In this document: piece after piece, positions 17,380 through 26,172 of the stretch | Layout of the letters: every line of letters starts with the position of its first letter | Position numbering within the stretch: the first letter of the stretch is position 1 | Assembly (NCBI GenBank): GCA_035438985.1 | Contig: DAORJK010000006.1 | Location: 87,924 to 151,923 of the forward strand | Direction: 5' to 3' | Length of the DNA: 64,000 nt | Origin: UBA4408 sp002389785 | Lineage (GTDB): Bacteria; Bacteroidota; Bacteroidia; UBA4408 | Made by a program: the position numbers and the translations under genes | Notes under the pieces: generated by a model | Seen by the model: only the letters and a program-made list of their open reading frames with translations | Told to the model about the DNA's origin: nothing | Database searches by the model: none

Positions 17380-19654
17380 AAATAGCTTGTTTTTTTGATT
17401 GTGCATCTACCACCGAAATGGTAATCATGTTAATTATTTCGCGCACGCTGCTACCCAATTGCAAAATGTGCATCGATTTGTTTAAGCCAAGCAATACCGG
17501 ACCAATTGCTTCCGCACCTGCCATTTCCTGCATCAGTTTGTAGGCAATATTTCCTGAAGATAAGTTTGGAAAAATAAGGGTATTCGCGGATGTTTTACCC
17601 AATTCTGAAAAAGGGAATTGTTCACCAATCAGTTCCGTATTTAAGGCAAAATTTGCTTGAAGTTCACCATCCACTATTAAATCGGGATACTTTTCATGCA
17701 AAATTGCCACTGCCTTTCGCATTTTCTTTGATTCTTCTCCATCACTTGAACCGAAATTAGAATACGAAAGCAAAGCTACTCTCGGAACAATACCAAACTT
17801 TCGAACTGCACTGGCAGTAAGCAAAGTAATATCAACCAGCTCTTCAGCAGTCGGATTTATGTTGATGGTTGTATCGGCAAAAAAGAATGGTCCTTTTTTA
17901 TTTACAATGATGTACATTCCGGCTACACGGTTAATTCCCGGAAGGGTACCAATAATCTGTAATCCCGGACGAATAGTGTCGGGATACTTGCGGGTTAAAC
18001 CTGAAATTAATGCGTCTACCTCACCGGTTTGAAGCATCATTGCCCCGAAATGATTCCGTTCGCGCATAATTTTTCGGGCTTCAAACAAGGTAAACCCTTT
18101 TCTTCGTCGATTTTCAAAAAATAAATCCCCAAAATAATTTCTACGTTTATCTTCGCTTTGACTACGCGGATCAATAATTTCAGCATTTTCAAGATCCAGA
18201 TTATTTTCACGAATCAAGGCAAGTATTTTATCACGATCGCCTAAAAAAACCGGTGTACAAACACCTTCATCACGCGCTTGTTGTGCCGCTTTTAGAATTT
18301 TATAATGATCGGCTTCGGCAAATAAAACCCGCTGTGGATCTTGCTTGGCGCGAATAGTCACATTTTTCATTAACTTATGATCGAGCCCCATTCGGTTAAT
18401 TAGATAGGCTTTGTAGGCTTCCCAATCTTTAACAGGACGCTTAGCAACTCCACTATCAATTGCTGCACGAGCAACAGCCGGAGCTACTGTGTATATTAAA
18501 CGTGAATCAACAGGTTTAGGTATGATGTACGTTTTGCCAAAAGTGATGTTGCGTGCATTATAAGCTAAGTTCACCGCCTCCGGAACCGGTTCTTTGGCCA
18601 AAGCTGCTAAGGCATAAATTGCAGCCAGCTTCATTTCCTCGTTAATACAGGTGGCTCGCACATCCAATGCTCCCCTAAAAATAAAGGGAAAACCCAGTAC
18701 ATTATTTACCTGATTAGGATGATCGCTACGACCGGTAGCAATAATAATATCTTCACGTGCAGCAATCGCATCCTCGTATGATATTTCAGGATCGGGATTG
18801 GCCAAGGCAAATACAATCGGATTTTTAGCCATACTGCGAATCATGTCTTGATTCACCACATTTCCCTTACTTAAACCAATAAACACATCGGCGCCTTCCA
18901 TCGCTTCTGCCAAGGTTTTAAGCTGTGTTGCACTTGCAAACTGCCGTTTATTTTCATCTAAGTCGGTTCGGGCTTTACTAATCACCCCGCTACTGTCGAG
19001 CATAATCAGATTATCGAGGTTTGCTCCCAGTGCCAAATATATTTTTGAACAAGAAATTGCCGAAGCTCCTGCTCCATTAACTACAATGCGTACTTCGTTG
19101 ATTTTTTTTCCGGCTATTTCTAAGGCATTAATAAGTGCAGCACCTGATATAATGGCAGTTCCGTGTTGATCGTCGTGCATTAAGGGAATATCGAGTTCAG
19201 CTTTTAAGCGCTTTTCAATTTCAAAGCATTCGGGCGACTTAATATCTTCCAAATTAATACCGCCAAATGTTGGAGCAATAGCCTTTACAGTTTTTACAAA
19301 ATGATCCACATCAGTGGCATCAATTTCTATGTCGAATACATCAATATCGGCGAATATTTTAAATAATAAACCCTTCCCCTCCATTACCGGTTTAGATGCC
19401 GCAGCTCCTATATTTCCCAATCCTAGAACCGCTGTTCCGTTTGAAATAACTGCAACCAGGTTACCTTTGGCTGTGTATTTATAAACGTCTTCGGGCGTTT
19501 TTGCAATTTCCAAACAAGGCTCTGCAACACCCGGAGAATAAGCAAGCGATAAATCACGTTGCGAATTGTAGGGTTTGGTAGGTACTACCTCTATTTTTCC
19601 GGGGCGCCCTTGTGCATGGTAGTCTAGGGCATCCTGCTTTTTAATCTTAGCCAT
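17363..19654 (-). CDS. maeB: NADP-dependent malic enzyme with C-terminal phosphotransacetylase-like domain
   Basis: A 763-residue MaeB-type enzyme. Residues 1-400 hold the malic enzyme N-terminal and NAD(P)-binding domains (S-Y-S-P-G-V-A-E-P, then G-L-G-N-I-G-A, D-D-Q-H-G-T-A and V-V-N-G-A-G-A-S-A). Residues 430-763 form a phosphate acetyltransferase-like domain that in E. coli MaeB is regulatory and binds acetyl-CoA. The enzyme oxidatively decarboxylates malate to pyruvate with NADPH formation. It heads the minus-strand run ruvA-sprA-gcvH. A TATCTTCG element, a variant of the Bacteroidota -7 box, lies about 20 bp before the start. Confidence 0.96.
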   Translation of the reverse strand: MAKIKKQDALDYHAQGRPGKIEVVPTKPYNSQRDLSLAYSPGVAEPCLEIAKTPEDVYKYTAKGNLVAVISNGTAVLGLGNIGAAASKPVMEGKGLLFKIFADIDVFDIEIDATDVDHFVKTVKAIAPTFGGINLEDIKSPECFEIEKRLKAELDIPLMHDDQHGTAIISGAALINALEIAGKKINEVRIVVNGAGASAISCSKIYLALGANLDNLIMLDSSGVISKARTDLDENKRQFASATQLKTLAEAMEGADVFIGLSKGNVVNQDMIRSMAKNPIVFALANPDPEISYEDAIAAREDIIIATGRSDHPNQVNNVLGFPFIFRGALDVRATCINEEMKLAAIYALAALAKEPVPEAVNLAYNARNITFGKTYIIPKPVDSRLIYTVAPAVARAAIDSGVAKRPVKDWEAYKAYLINRMGLDHKLMKNVTIRAKQDPQRVLFAEADHYKILKAAQQARDEGVCTPVFLGDRDKILALIRENNLDLENAEIIDPRSQSEDKRRNYFGDLFFENRRRKGFTLFEARKIMRERNHFGAMMLQTGEVDALISGLTRKYPDTIRPGLQIIGTLPGINRVAGMYIIVNKKGPFFFADTTININPTAEELVDITLLTASAVRKFGIVPRVALLSYSNFGSSDGEESKKMRKAVAILHEKYPDLIVDGELQANFALNTELIGEQFPFSELGKTSANTLIFPNLSSGNIAYKLMQEMAGAEAIGPVLLGLNKSMHILQLGSSVREIINMITISVVDAQSKKQAIYDYAH

Positions 19655-20036
19655 CTTTTTTTATTTCGACCTGCGAAGATAACATTTTTGGCTATTGACA
19701 CCAGCACTTTTTCGGGTGTTCTGATTCACAATAACTTGCTGCATATTTTAAGCATAATTTGTGTTCCTCTCGCCTAATTTTAACAAAAAGTACTGCTCAA
19801 TTTTTACGCTGTGCAATCATCCGCAACCATTTCAAATTTACTGTTGCATCCATCTTTGTAACCTTATATGCTGTTGACACGTAGAAAAATCAAAGTCTTC
19901 GTTTTGAAAAGTGAAAAAAAAATAAGATTTGTTTAAAATTAAATTACTTTTGAGCATCAAATAATTACTAGAAAAACACAAAATTTTAGCAATCACCATG
20001 CTGTTAAAAAGGCTTGCCTATTGCTAAAACCAAAGT
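19655..20036. other. AT-rich divergent intergenic region
   Basis: A 382-bp region between divergent maeB and the polysaccharide-type cluster. It should hold the promoters of both. Near maeB the minus strand shows TATCTTCG, a plausible -7 box, without a clear -33 match. No convincing RNA gene, repeat or short ORF was seen. The last 130 bp before 20037 are rich in A and T runs. Confidence 0.4.
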
Positions 20037-21278
20037 ATGAAACACCCAAGAAAGCTATACCTTTTACTGCTTTTATTTCCACTATTTTCAGTTGCACAAG
20101 TGTCGCTAAATGCCGACTCCTTATACGAGCAGGCACGCATCAATGCATTTGGTAGCAACCATCAATTGGCGCATGAACAATGCGATACCATCCTAAAAAA
20201 TTACCCTTTATATACTGAAGTAAAATTGCTGAAAGCCCGCATTTATTCCTGGGATAAAAATTATAGCGAAGCTCAAAGTTTACTAGAAAAGATTTTAGCT
20301 GAAAGTCCTGATAATATGGATGCTTTTAAAGCTATTACCGACAATTCCTTGTGGAACAATCAATACGAAGATGCCATATTATTTGCTGAAAAAGGACTGA
20401 GGGTGAATCCCAATCAAATTGACTTGCTGTTGAATAAAGCAAAAGCACAGATGCAACTTAAACGCTATAAGGATGCAGAGAAAACACTGGCTACGATTAC
20501 TCAACTCGATCCTGAAAATTCAACAGCTAAATCGCTTATTCAGGAACTTACTCGATTGAAACGTCAAAACCAGTTTGCACTTTACAATTTGCACGATCGT
20601 TTTAGTAAAATATACACTCCGCGTAATCTTTTCTCGGTTGAATACAAACGCATTACTTTGGTTGGTCCTGTGCTAGCCCGTGTTAATTGGGCAAATCGAT
20701 TTGGAAGTAACGGATTGCAATACGAAGCCGATTTTTATCCCCGCTTAACGAAACGTTTATCTGGATTCTTAAATTATGGTTTTTCGGCCGACAATACCTT
20801 GTTCCCAAAACACAAGTTTGGAGCTGAATTATTTTATACCTTTTCAAAAATGTTTACAGCTTCAGGAGGCATACGTTACATGGATTTTGTGTCGAACGAC
20901 TTGTTAACTTACACTGCCTCTTTAAATGTATATACCGGAAAGTATTTATTTAACGGTAGAGTATATATTACACCTACCAAACAAAAAACCGGCGAATCGG
21001 TTTTTGTATTTGCACGCCGCTTCTTTAAAGACGAATTTAACTACATTACCCTCACACTTGGTCAGGGAGTATCGCCCGAAAATTCAAACAATGCATTGAA
21101 TTTTGATTCCTACTTTTTTTTAAAATCACAAACTGCTCGTTTACAATGGGTGAAAACTTTTTATAATGGTTTCGGATTTCAATTGGGTACCGAATTTACC
21201 CGCTTGCAAGTTCCATTTGATACCCAACAATATCTTTTTCAATTTACACTTGACACAGGTATAAAGTATCAGTTTTGA
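20037..21278 (+). CDS. TPR protein with YaiO-type outer-membrane beta-barrel
   Basis: A 413-residue protein with a signal peptide (cleavage after about residue 20, F-S-V-A-Q), TPR repeats at about 25-170 (for example Y-S-E-A-Q-S-L-L-E-K-I-L-A-E-S-P) and a C-terminal beta-barrel from about 195 to the terminal Phe (Y-Q-F), resembling the YaiO family. A periplasmic TPR followed by an outer-membrane barrel is the plan of exopolysaccharide exporters such as PgaA and BcsC. It leads a four-gene plus-strand cluster with a CotH-like lipoprotein (1 bp later), a HEAT protein and a processive glycosyltransferase. I infer that it exports the polymer made by that glycosyltransferase. The architecture is clear; the substrate is unknown. 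Confidence 0.86.
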   Translation: MKHPRKLYLLLLLFPLFSVAQVSLNADSLYEQARINAFGSNHQLAHEQCDTILKNYPLYTEVKLLKARIYSWDKNYSEAQSLLEKILAESPDNMDAFKAITDNSLWNNQYEDAILFAEKGLRVNPNQIDLLLNKAKAQMQLKRYKDAEKTLATITQLDPENSTAKSLIQELTRLKRQNQFALYNLHDRFSKIYTPRNLFSVEYKRITLVGPVLARVNWANRFGSNGLQYEADFYPRLTKRLSGFLNYGFSADNTLFPKHKFGAELFYTFSKMFTASGGIRYMDFVSNDLLTYTASLNVYTGKYLFNGRVYITPTKQKTGESVFVFARRFFKDEFNYITLTLGQGVSPENSNNALNFDSYFFLKSQTARLQWVKTFYNGFGFQLGTEFTRLQVPFDTQQYLFQFTLDTGIKYQF

Positions 21279-21279
21279 G

Positions 21280-22584
21280 ATGAAATTTTATTTTACCAAT
21301 ATAGTTAAAACGTTCTTTGTTTGCTTGCTTTTTTCTGCTTGTAGTCCTGAAAAACCACAGTATAATGTGTTCAAAGGCGACTTGTTTGACGATACACATT
21401 TGCACGAAATTCACCTAAATTTTGCGTCGGATAATTTTTGGGATACGCTGGTGCTCAACAAAAAATTAAAAGATTCGCTCGAAGTAAATACGTATCTTAA
21501 AGGGAATGTGGTAATAGATGGCACCGAACTAAAAGACGTAGGACTACGATTTAAAGGAGAGTCGTCATACGACTTTACAAAAGGACAAAAGAAATCGTTT
21601 AAACTGAATTTGAATTGCTTTACAAAAAAACAAAACTATAAAGGAATAACTCGTTTTAATTTAAATAATAATTATAAAGACCCAACACTGATGCGCGAAA
21701 AATTATCGTTAGATTATATGCTTGAAGCGGGCTTACCGGCTCCTAAAAGCGCGTATGCTAAAGTGTATATTAACGGAGAGTATTGGGGTGTTTATTTGTT
21801 GGTAGAAGATATAGGAAAAGCCTTTTTGAAACGAAATTTTGGAACTGCAAAAGGTAATTTATTCATAGGTGAGCCTAATGGTACATTAGAGTTGAAAGAG
21901 AACAAACTTGATTATCAAAGAAATTACCGCAAAAAAAACAACAAGAAAGCCAATGAATGGAGCGACTTGGAAAATTTTATTGCGTTGATAAATAAAGCCC
22001 TAGAAGACAGCACAGAGCTTGCTGAACTCGATAGCACTTTTGCACTCGACAATTGCTTAAAAACCTGGGCAATTAATAATTTGTTAGTGAATGTTGATGC
22101 CTACAACATGATGTACCCTCACAATTATTACCTCTATTTTGATTCAACCACAGCTAAAGTAAATTGGATTAATTACGATTACAATTACAGCTATGCCGCA
22201 TGGAATCCAAAATATACCTATAGCGAAGTAGTAAATTTCCCGATTACTTATGCCAATAGTAGTTATCCGCTTGCCAATTTATGTTTAAATAAGAATGCTT
22301 CTTTACAAAAAAGATATTTAATGTTGCTTTCCGATTTATCTGACATTTGCTTGAATGAAGAAAAATTAGTTGCACAAATTAAACGGTATCAAAGCTTAAT
22401 TAAAGAAGCAGTTTACTTGGATGATAAAAAAGAATACAGCAACGAAGAATTTGATCAAAACTGTAGTACAACCGGTGGCGATAAAAACGATCCGGGAGCA
22501 TACATTCCGGGATTGACAGAATTTGTGAAAATGAGAAAAACAGCAGTACAGCAACAGCTTACTACATATAAAGTACTTAACTAA
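21280..22584 (+). CDS. CotH-like kinase-family lipoprotein
   Basis: A 434-residue protein with a lipobox (L-L-F-S-A-C, C21), so it is probably an envelope lipoprotein. The body matches the CotH family: G-L-R-F-K-G-E-S-S (about 88-96), K-K-S-F-K-L-N-L-N, L-M-R-E-K-L-S-L-D-Y, V-Y-I-N-G-E-Y-W-G-V-Y-L-L-V-E-D-I, and W-I-N-Y-D-Y-N-Y-S. CotH proteins are atypical kinases; Bacillus CotH phosphorylates spore coat proteins. In this cluster it could modify an envelope protein or the exported polysaccharide; this is inference. It begins 1 bp after the YaiO-type gene. An internal D-Y-N stands where metal-binding acidic residues are expected, so activity should not be assumed. Confidence 0.88.
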   Translation: MKFYFTNIVKTFFVCLLFSACSPEKPQYNVFKGDLFDDTHLHEIHLNFASDNFWDTLVLNKKLKDSLEVNTYLKGNVVIDGTELKDVGLRFKGESSYDFTKGQKKSFKLNLNCFTKKQNYKGITRFNLNNNYKDPTLMREKLSLDYMLEAGLPAPKSAYAKVYINGEYWGVYLLVEDIGKAFLKRNFGTAKGNLFIGEPNGTLELKENKLDYQRNYRKKNNKKANEWSDLENFIALINKALEDSTELAELDSTFALDNCLKTWAINNLLVNVDAYNMMYPHNYYLYFDSTTAKVNWINYDYNYSYAAWNPKYTYSEVVNFPITYANSSYPLANLCLNKNASLQKRYLMLLSDLSDICLNEEKLVAQIKRYQSLIKEAVYLDDKKEYSNEEFDQNCSTTGGDKNDPGAYIPGLTEFVKMRKTAVQQQLTTYKVLN

Positions 22585-22603
22585 ATCAACGAATAGCACA
22601 ACA

Positions 22604-23743
22604 GTGAATACAGCAACCAATTTGCTTTTTATTAAATTCATTAGCGAGTTTTACGATACTTCTCCGGGAGTATTGAAAGTAATTTTGCTTTTTGGATGGA
22701 TTTTTACAATACTATCTGTTGGCTTTATCGTGTTTCTTTTATTTCGCCGAATATACATTAGCTGGAAACGCAAGAAAGCAACCCAATTGCGCAACGAGAT
22801 TGAAAAACTGGTAAACTCCATTATGCAAGGACGTATAAAATCGTTTGCATTTGAAGGGGAAACCAATCGATTAATAAAAAGCTATACCAACCATCGTTTT
22901 CTAAAAAACGAACACCGCAATATTTTAATTAATGAATTAATTTCAATTTATAAAACCCTCAGTGGCAAAGCCGCCATGAATTTGCGTGAAATTTACTTGC
23001 TACACGATTTACCTGAGTATTCCTTAAAAAAACTCAATAGCTGGCGCTGGTACATTAAAGCCAAAGGCATTCAGGAGTTGGCCGATATGGATTATGCCGA
23101 TGCCAATGAGGATATTAAACGCTATAGCAATCATTCAAAAGATTTGCTGCGTACCGAAGCACAAACTGCTTTGGTAAAACTTGCCAACTTTGATGCTTTG
23201 CGGTTTTTAGACGATACCACCTACCCTATTTCGGAGTGGCAGCAACTTAAATTTTTGCACATACTATCGAACAAGGAAGTTTCAAACTTGCCTGATTTTA
23301 GTAAGTGGCTCAAATCGAGCAACGACACGGTGGTTATTTTTTCGTTGAAACTTATTCGTCACTTTCAGAGTATGAAAGACAGTAAAAATGTTGAAATAGC
23401 GCTCACACACCGCAGTTTAAAAGTGCGAATACAAGCGGTTGAAACGATTGGAACCTTGCACGATGAGAATGCAATAAGTTTAATTAAAACTCAATATTAC
23501 CGCGATGCTAAAGAATTTAAAATACAAGTATTAAAATGTTTAATGGGAATTTTTAAACCAAAAGATTTTTCTTTTTTAGAGCTTCAATTACTTTCCGAAG
23601 ATTACGACATTAGTTTGGCAGCTGCTAAAGCCATTGTTTCGGTAGGTGATAAAGGACGAGAGTTTATAGGCGAAATATTTACCACTTATGCCGACAATGC
23701 AGCACGCGATATTATTAAACACGCTTTAGCCGAAACGAATTAA
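22604..23743 (+). CDS. Membrane-anchored HEAT-repeat protein
   Basis: A 379-residue protein starting at a GTG 19 bp after the CotH-like gene. One transmembrane helix at about 25-47 is followed by a basic stretch (R-R-I-Y-I-S-W-K-R-K-K), which places the rest in the cytoplasm. The remainder is alpha-helical, with HEAT-like pairs in the second half (for example H-R-S-L-K-V-R-I-Q-A-V-E-T-I-G and A-A-A-K-A-I-V-S-V-G). HEAT proteins are scaffolds, and the gene ends 3 bp before the glycosyltransferase start, so a role as a regulator or adaptor of that enzyme is likely. No c-di-GMP-binding motif was recognised. Confidence 0.82.
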   Translation: MNTATNLLFIKFISEFYDTSPGVLKVILLFGWIFTILSVGFIVFLLFRRIYISWKRKKATQLRNEIEKLVNSIMQGRIKSFAFEGETNRLIKSYTNHRFLKNEHRNILINELISIYKTLSGKAAMNLREIYLLHDLPEYSLKKLNSWRWYIKAKGIQELADMDYADANEDIKRYSNHSKDLLRTEAQTALVKLANFDALRFLDDTTYPISEWQQLKFLHILSNKEVSNLPDFSKWLKSSNDTVVIFSLKLIRHFQSMKDSKNVEIALTHRSLKVRIQAVETIGTLHDENAISLIKTQYYRDAKEFKIQVLKCLMGIFKPKDFSFLELQLLSEDYDISLAAAKAIVSVGDKGREFIGEIFTTYADNAARDIIKHALAETN

Positions 23744-23746
23744 CGT

Positions 23747-25171
23747 ATGGAAATAATTGAATTCCTTTCAGAATTTTTTAAAAACGGGTTACTTATTTAT
23801 ACGGCTGCGCTGATTTTTGCTTACATCGGTTTGGCTATTTTTTCGATTTACGAAACTCGTACTTATTTGCAGCGAAACAGTTTTGTAGATTACAGTATCA
23901 TTTCGGAATCGCCTTTGGCTCCTACTATTTCAGTTATTGCTCCCGCGTACAATGAAGGTGCAACCATTATTCAAAATGTACATTCCCTGCTATCCTTGCA
24001 CTATAAAAAATGTGAGGTTATTATTGTGAACGATGGAAGTACCGATGATTCCTTGCAACTTTTACGTAAAGCTTTTGAGTTAGAAAAAATTGATTTTAAA
24101 ATTAATCCTCAACTAAAGACTCAGCCTCACAAAGCCATTTACAAATCAACGAATCCTAAATATGCCAAGCTAATTGTTGTAGATAAAGAAAACGGTGGTA
24201 AATCGGATGCGCTTAATTTAGGAATTAACATTGCCAGCCATAAGCTTATTGCCTGTGTGGATGTGGATTGCATACTCGAAAAAGATTCGCTTGTTCGAAT
24301 GGTGAAACCCTTTTTGGAAGAAACCGAAAGTCGTGTTATTGCTGTGGGTGGAGTATTGCGTATTGCTAATTCGTGCGAAGTTAAAGATGGTGAAATTGTA
24401 AAAGTAAATTTACCCGAAAGCTTTGTTCCCCGCATTCAAACGGTTGAATACTTGCGTGCTTTTTTATTAGGGCGCATGGCTTGGAGTCGACTCAATGGCT
24501 TACTTTTAATTTCGGGAGCATTTGGTTTATTTGATAAGGATACTGTTATTGCTTGTGGAGGATATGACATTACTACTGTTGGAGAAGACATGGAATTGGT
24601 AGTGAAAATGCGTATTTACATGCACCAACAAAAGGAAAAATACAAAATGGTTTACATTCCCGAACCGCTGTGCTGGACTGAAATTCCGGAGTCGCTTAAA
24701 ATTTTAGGTATTCAACGCAACCGCTGGACGCGAGGGACTGCCGAAACCTTAACCCGACACAAGCAATTGTTTTTAAATCCTAAGTACAAGTTGCTGGGCT
24801 TACTGAGTTATCCGTATTGGTTGGTGTTTGAATGGGCTGCTCCTATTATTGAGTTTGTTGGTTTCTTAAACTTTTTAATACTTGCATTTTTAGGATATGT
24901 GTATTGGAAATTTTTCTGGGGCTTATTGTTTTTGGTATATTCCTTTTCAATTGTGTATTCGCTATATGCCATTGTGGTGGAAGAATTAACCTACCATCAA
25001 TACAAAAACAAATGGGATTTAGGAAAAATATTGGTGGCCATATTTATTGAGCCCATCTTTTTTCATCCCTATTTAGTTTTGGCTGCCATACGTGGTAACT
25101 TCGATTTAATTGTGGGTAAAAAAAGTTGGGGCGAAATGAAGCGTAAAGGATTTCACGCTACACGTACTTAG
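23747..25171 (+). CDS. Processive family 2 glycosyltransferase (polysaccharide synthase type)
   Basis: A 474-residue membrane enzyme of the PgaC/hyaluronan synthase/BcsA type. Transmembrane segments are predicted at about 14-36 and between about 365 and 425. The catalytic domain has D96 (V-N-D-G-S), the D172-V-D174 metal site, E280-D281 as the catalytic base region (V-G-E-D-M-E-L), and Q323-R-N-R-W as the QxxRW acceptor motif. Such enzymes polymerise a nucleotide sugar and extrude the chain. It is the last gene of the YaiO-CotH-HEAT cluster, and its stop overlaps the stop of the convergent SDR gene. No PilZ domain is fused to it. The polymer is unknown; poly-N-acetylglucosamine-like is one option. 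Confidence 0.92.
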   Translation: MEIIEFLSEFFKNGLLIYTAALIFAYIGLAIFSIYETRTYLQRNSFVDYSIISESPLAPTISVIAPAYNEGATIIQNVHSLLSLHYKKCEVIIVNDGSTDDSLQLLRKAFELEKIDFKINPQLKTQPHKAIYKSTNPKYAKLIVVDKENGGKSDALNLGINIASHKLIACVDVDCILEKDSLVRMVKPFLEETESRVIAVGGVLRIANSCEVKDGEIVKVNLPESFVPRIQTVEYLRAFLLGRMAWSRLNGLLLISGAFGLFDKDTVIACGGYDITTVGEDMELVVKMRIYMHQQKEKYKMVYIPEPLCWTEIPESLKILGIQRNRWTRGTAETLTRHKQLFLNPKYKLLGLLSYPYWLVFEWAAPIIEFVGFLNFLILAFLGYVYWKFFWGLLFLVYSFSIVYSLYAIVVEELTYHQYKNKWDLGKILVAIFIEPIFFHPYLVLAAIRGNFDLIVGKKSWGEMKRKGFHATRT

Positions 25172-26154
25172 TCTAATTTACCATTCGTTTTCAACCAGCC
25201 ATAAGATTCAGCGATGGCTTGTTTTAAATCGGATTGTTGCAAACCCAATTCCCGAATTGCTTTATCTGAACTGTAATAGTGTGTATCGCAGGCTATTTGC
25301 GCTAGTGGGTAACTTATCTTTGGCGCCTTCCCACTTATTCTTCCGACAAAAGAATTAATTCCCCCATAAGTTTTGGCTAACAGTGATGGAATGTGCGTTT
25401 TGGGATGCTTTGATCCGGTGGTTTCAGCAATTAAATCAAATATTTCATGATAGGATAAATTCGCATTTCCTAAGATGTAGCACTCCCCTATTCGTCCTTG
25501 CTTTATTGCATTTACAATTGCCTGTGCCACATCTTTCACAGCAGTATAATTTCTACCTCCACTGGTGTAACCCGGAATTTGATTCTTGCAGATTGAAACA
25601 ATCATGGCACCCGGACCGGGAATTGAATCATAAGGCCCAAACATAAAACATGGATTTACAATCACGGCCGGCAATTGCTGCTCTTTTACAGCTTTCAATA
25701 CAAGTTGTTGTGCCGCATTTTTCGAATCCATATAGTCTAACTTATACTGATCGCAATTGTAAGCACCTTCCTCGTTTCCGGGATTTGCTTTTGTACCAAA
25801 TCCAAATGAATTGGCAGTACCTACATATACAAATCTTTTCACCTTTGTTGTAAGTGCGGCGGTGATGCAATTTTTAGTGGCCTCTACATTAATTTTCCAT
25901 GAAGTTGCATTGCGTGTAGGCCATACACTTGTGCTGGCTGCTGCATGAATTATTGCATCGCATCCTTCTAGAGCTTTTTCAATATCCTGAATGTTTAGTA
26001 AATTTCCTTCAAAGCGCTCAATAGGCAAATCTTGCAAAGTTGCGGTTTGTTGTTTGGGCAAATGAAATGCTCGCACTTCATATCCTTGCTTTAATAATTC
26101 ACGTGTGATATTGCTTCCTAAAAATCCATCTGCACCTGTGAGTAATACTTTCAT
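25168..26154 (-). CDS. NAD(P)-dependent epimerase/dehydratase (extended SDR)
   Basis: A 328-residue extended short-chain dehydrogenase. The nucleotide-binding motif G-A-D-G-F-L-G is at residues 7-13, and the catalytic pair is Y-x-x-x-K in Y-M-D-S-K. The substrate region I-V-N-P-C-F-M-F-G-P-Y resembles dihydroflavonol reductase/HpnA-like enzymes more than classical UDP-sugar epimerases, so the substrate is open. It follows the 2261-residue envelope protein by 18 bp on the same strand. Its stop codon overlaps that of the convergent glycosyltransferase, so a role in making the polysaccharide precursor is possible but not shown. Confidence 0.92.
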   Translation of the reverse strand: MKVLLTGADGFLGSNITRELLKQGYEVRAFHLPKQQTATLQDLPIERFEGNLLNIQDIEKALEGCDAIIHAAASTSVWPTRNATSWKINVEATKNCITAALTTKVKRFVYVGTANSFGFGTKANPGNEEGAYNCDQYKLDYMDSKNAAQQLVLKAVKEQQLPAVIVNPCFMFGPYDSIPGPGAMIVSICKNQIPGYTSGGRNYTAVKDVAQAIVNAIKQGRIGECYILGNANLSYHEIFDLIAETTGSKHPKTHIPSLLAKTYGGINSFVGRISGKAPKISYPLAQIACDTHYYSSDKAIRELGLQQSDLKQAIAESYGWLKTNGKLD

Positions 26155-26172
26155 ATCGATCGATTAAAGCGA

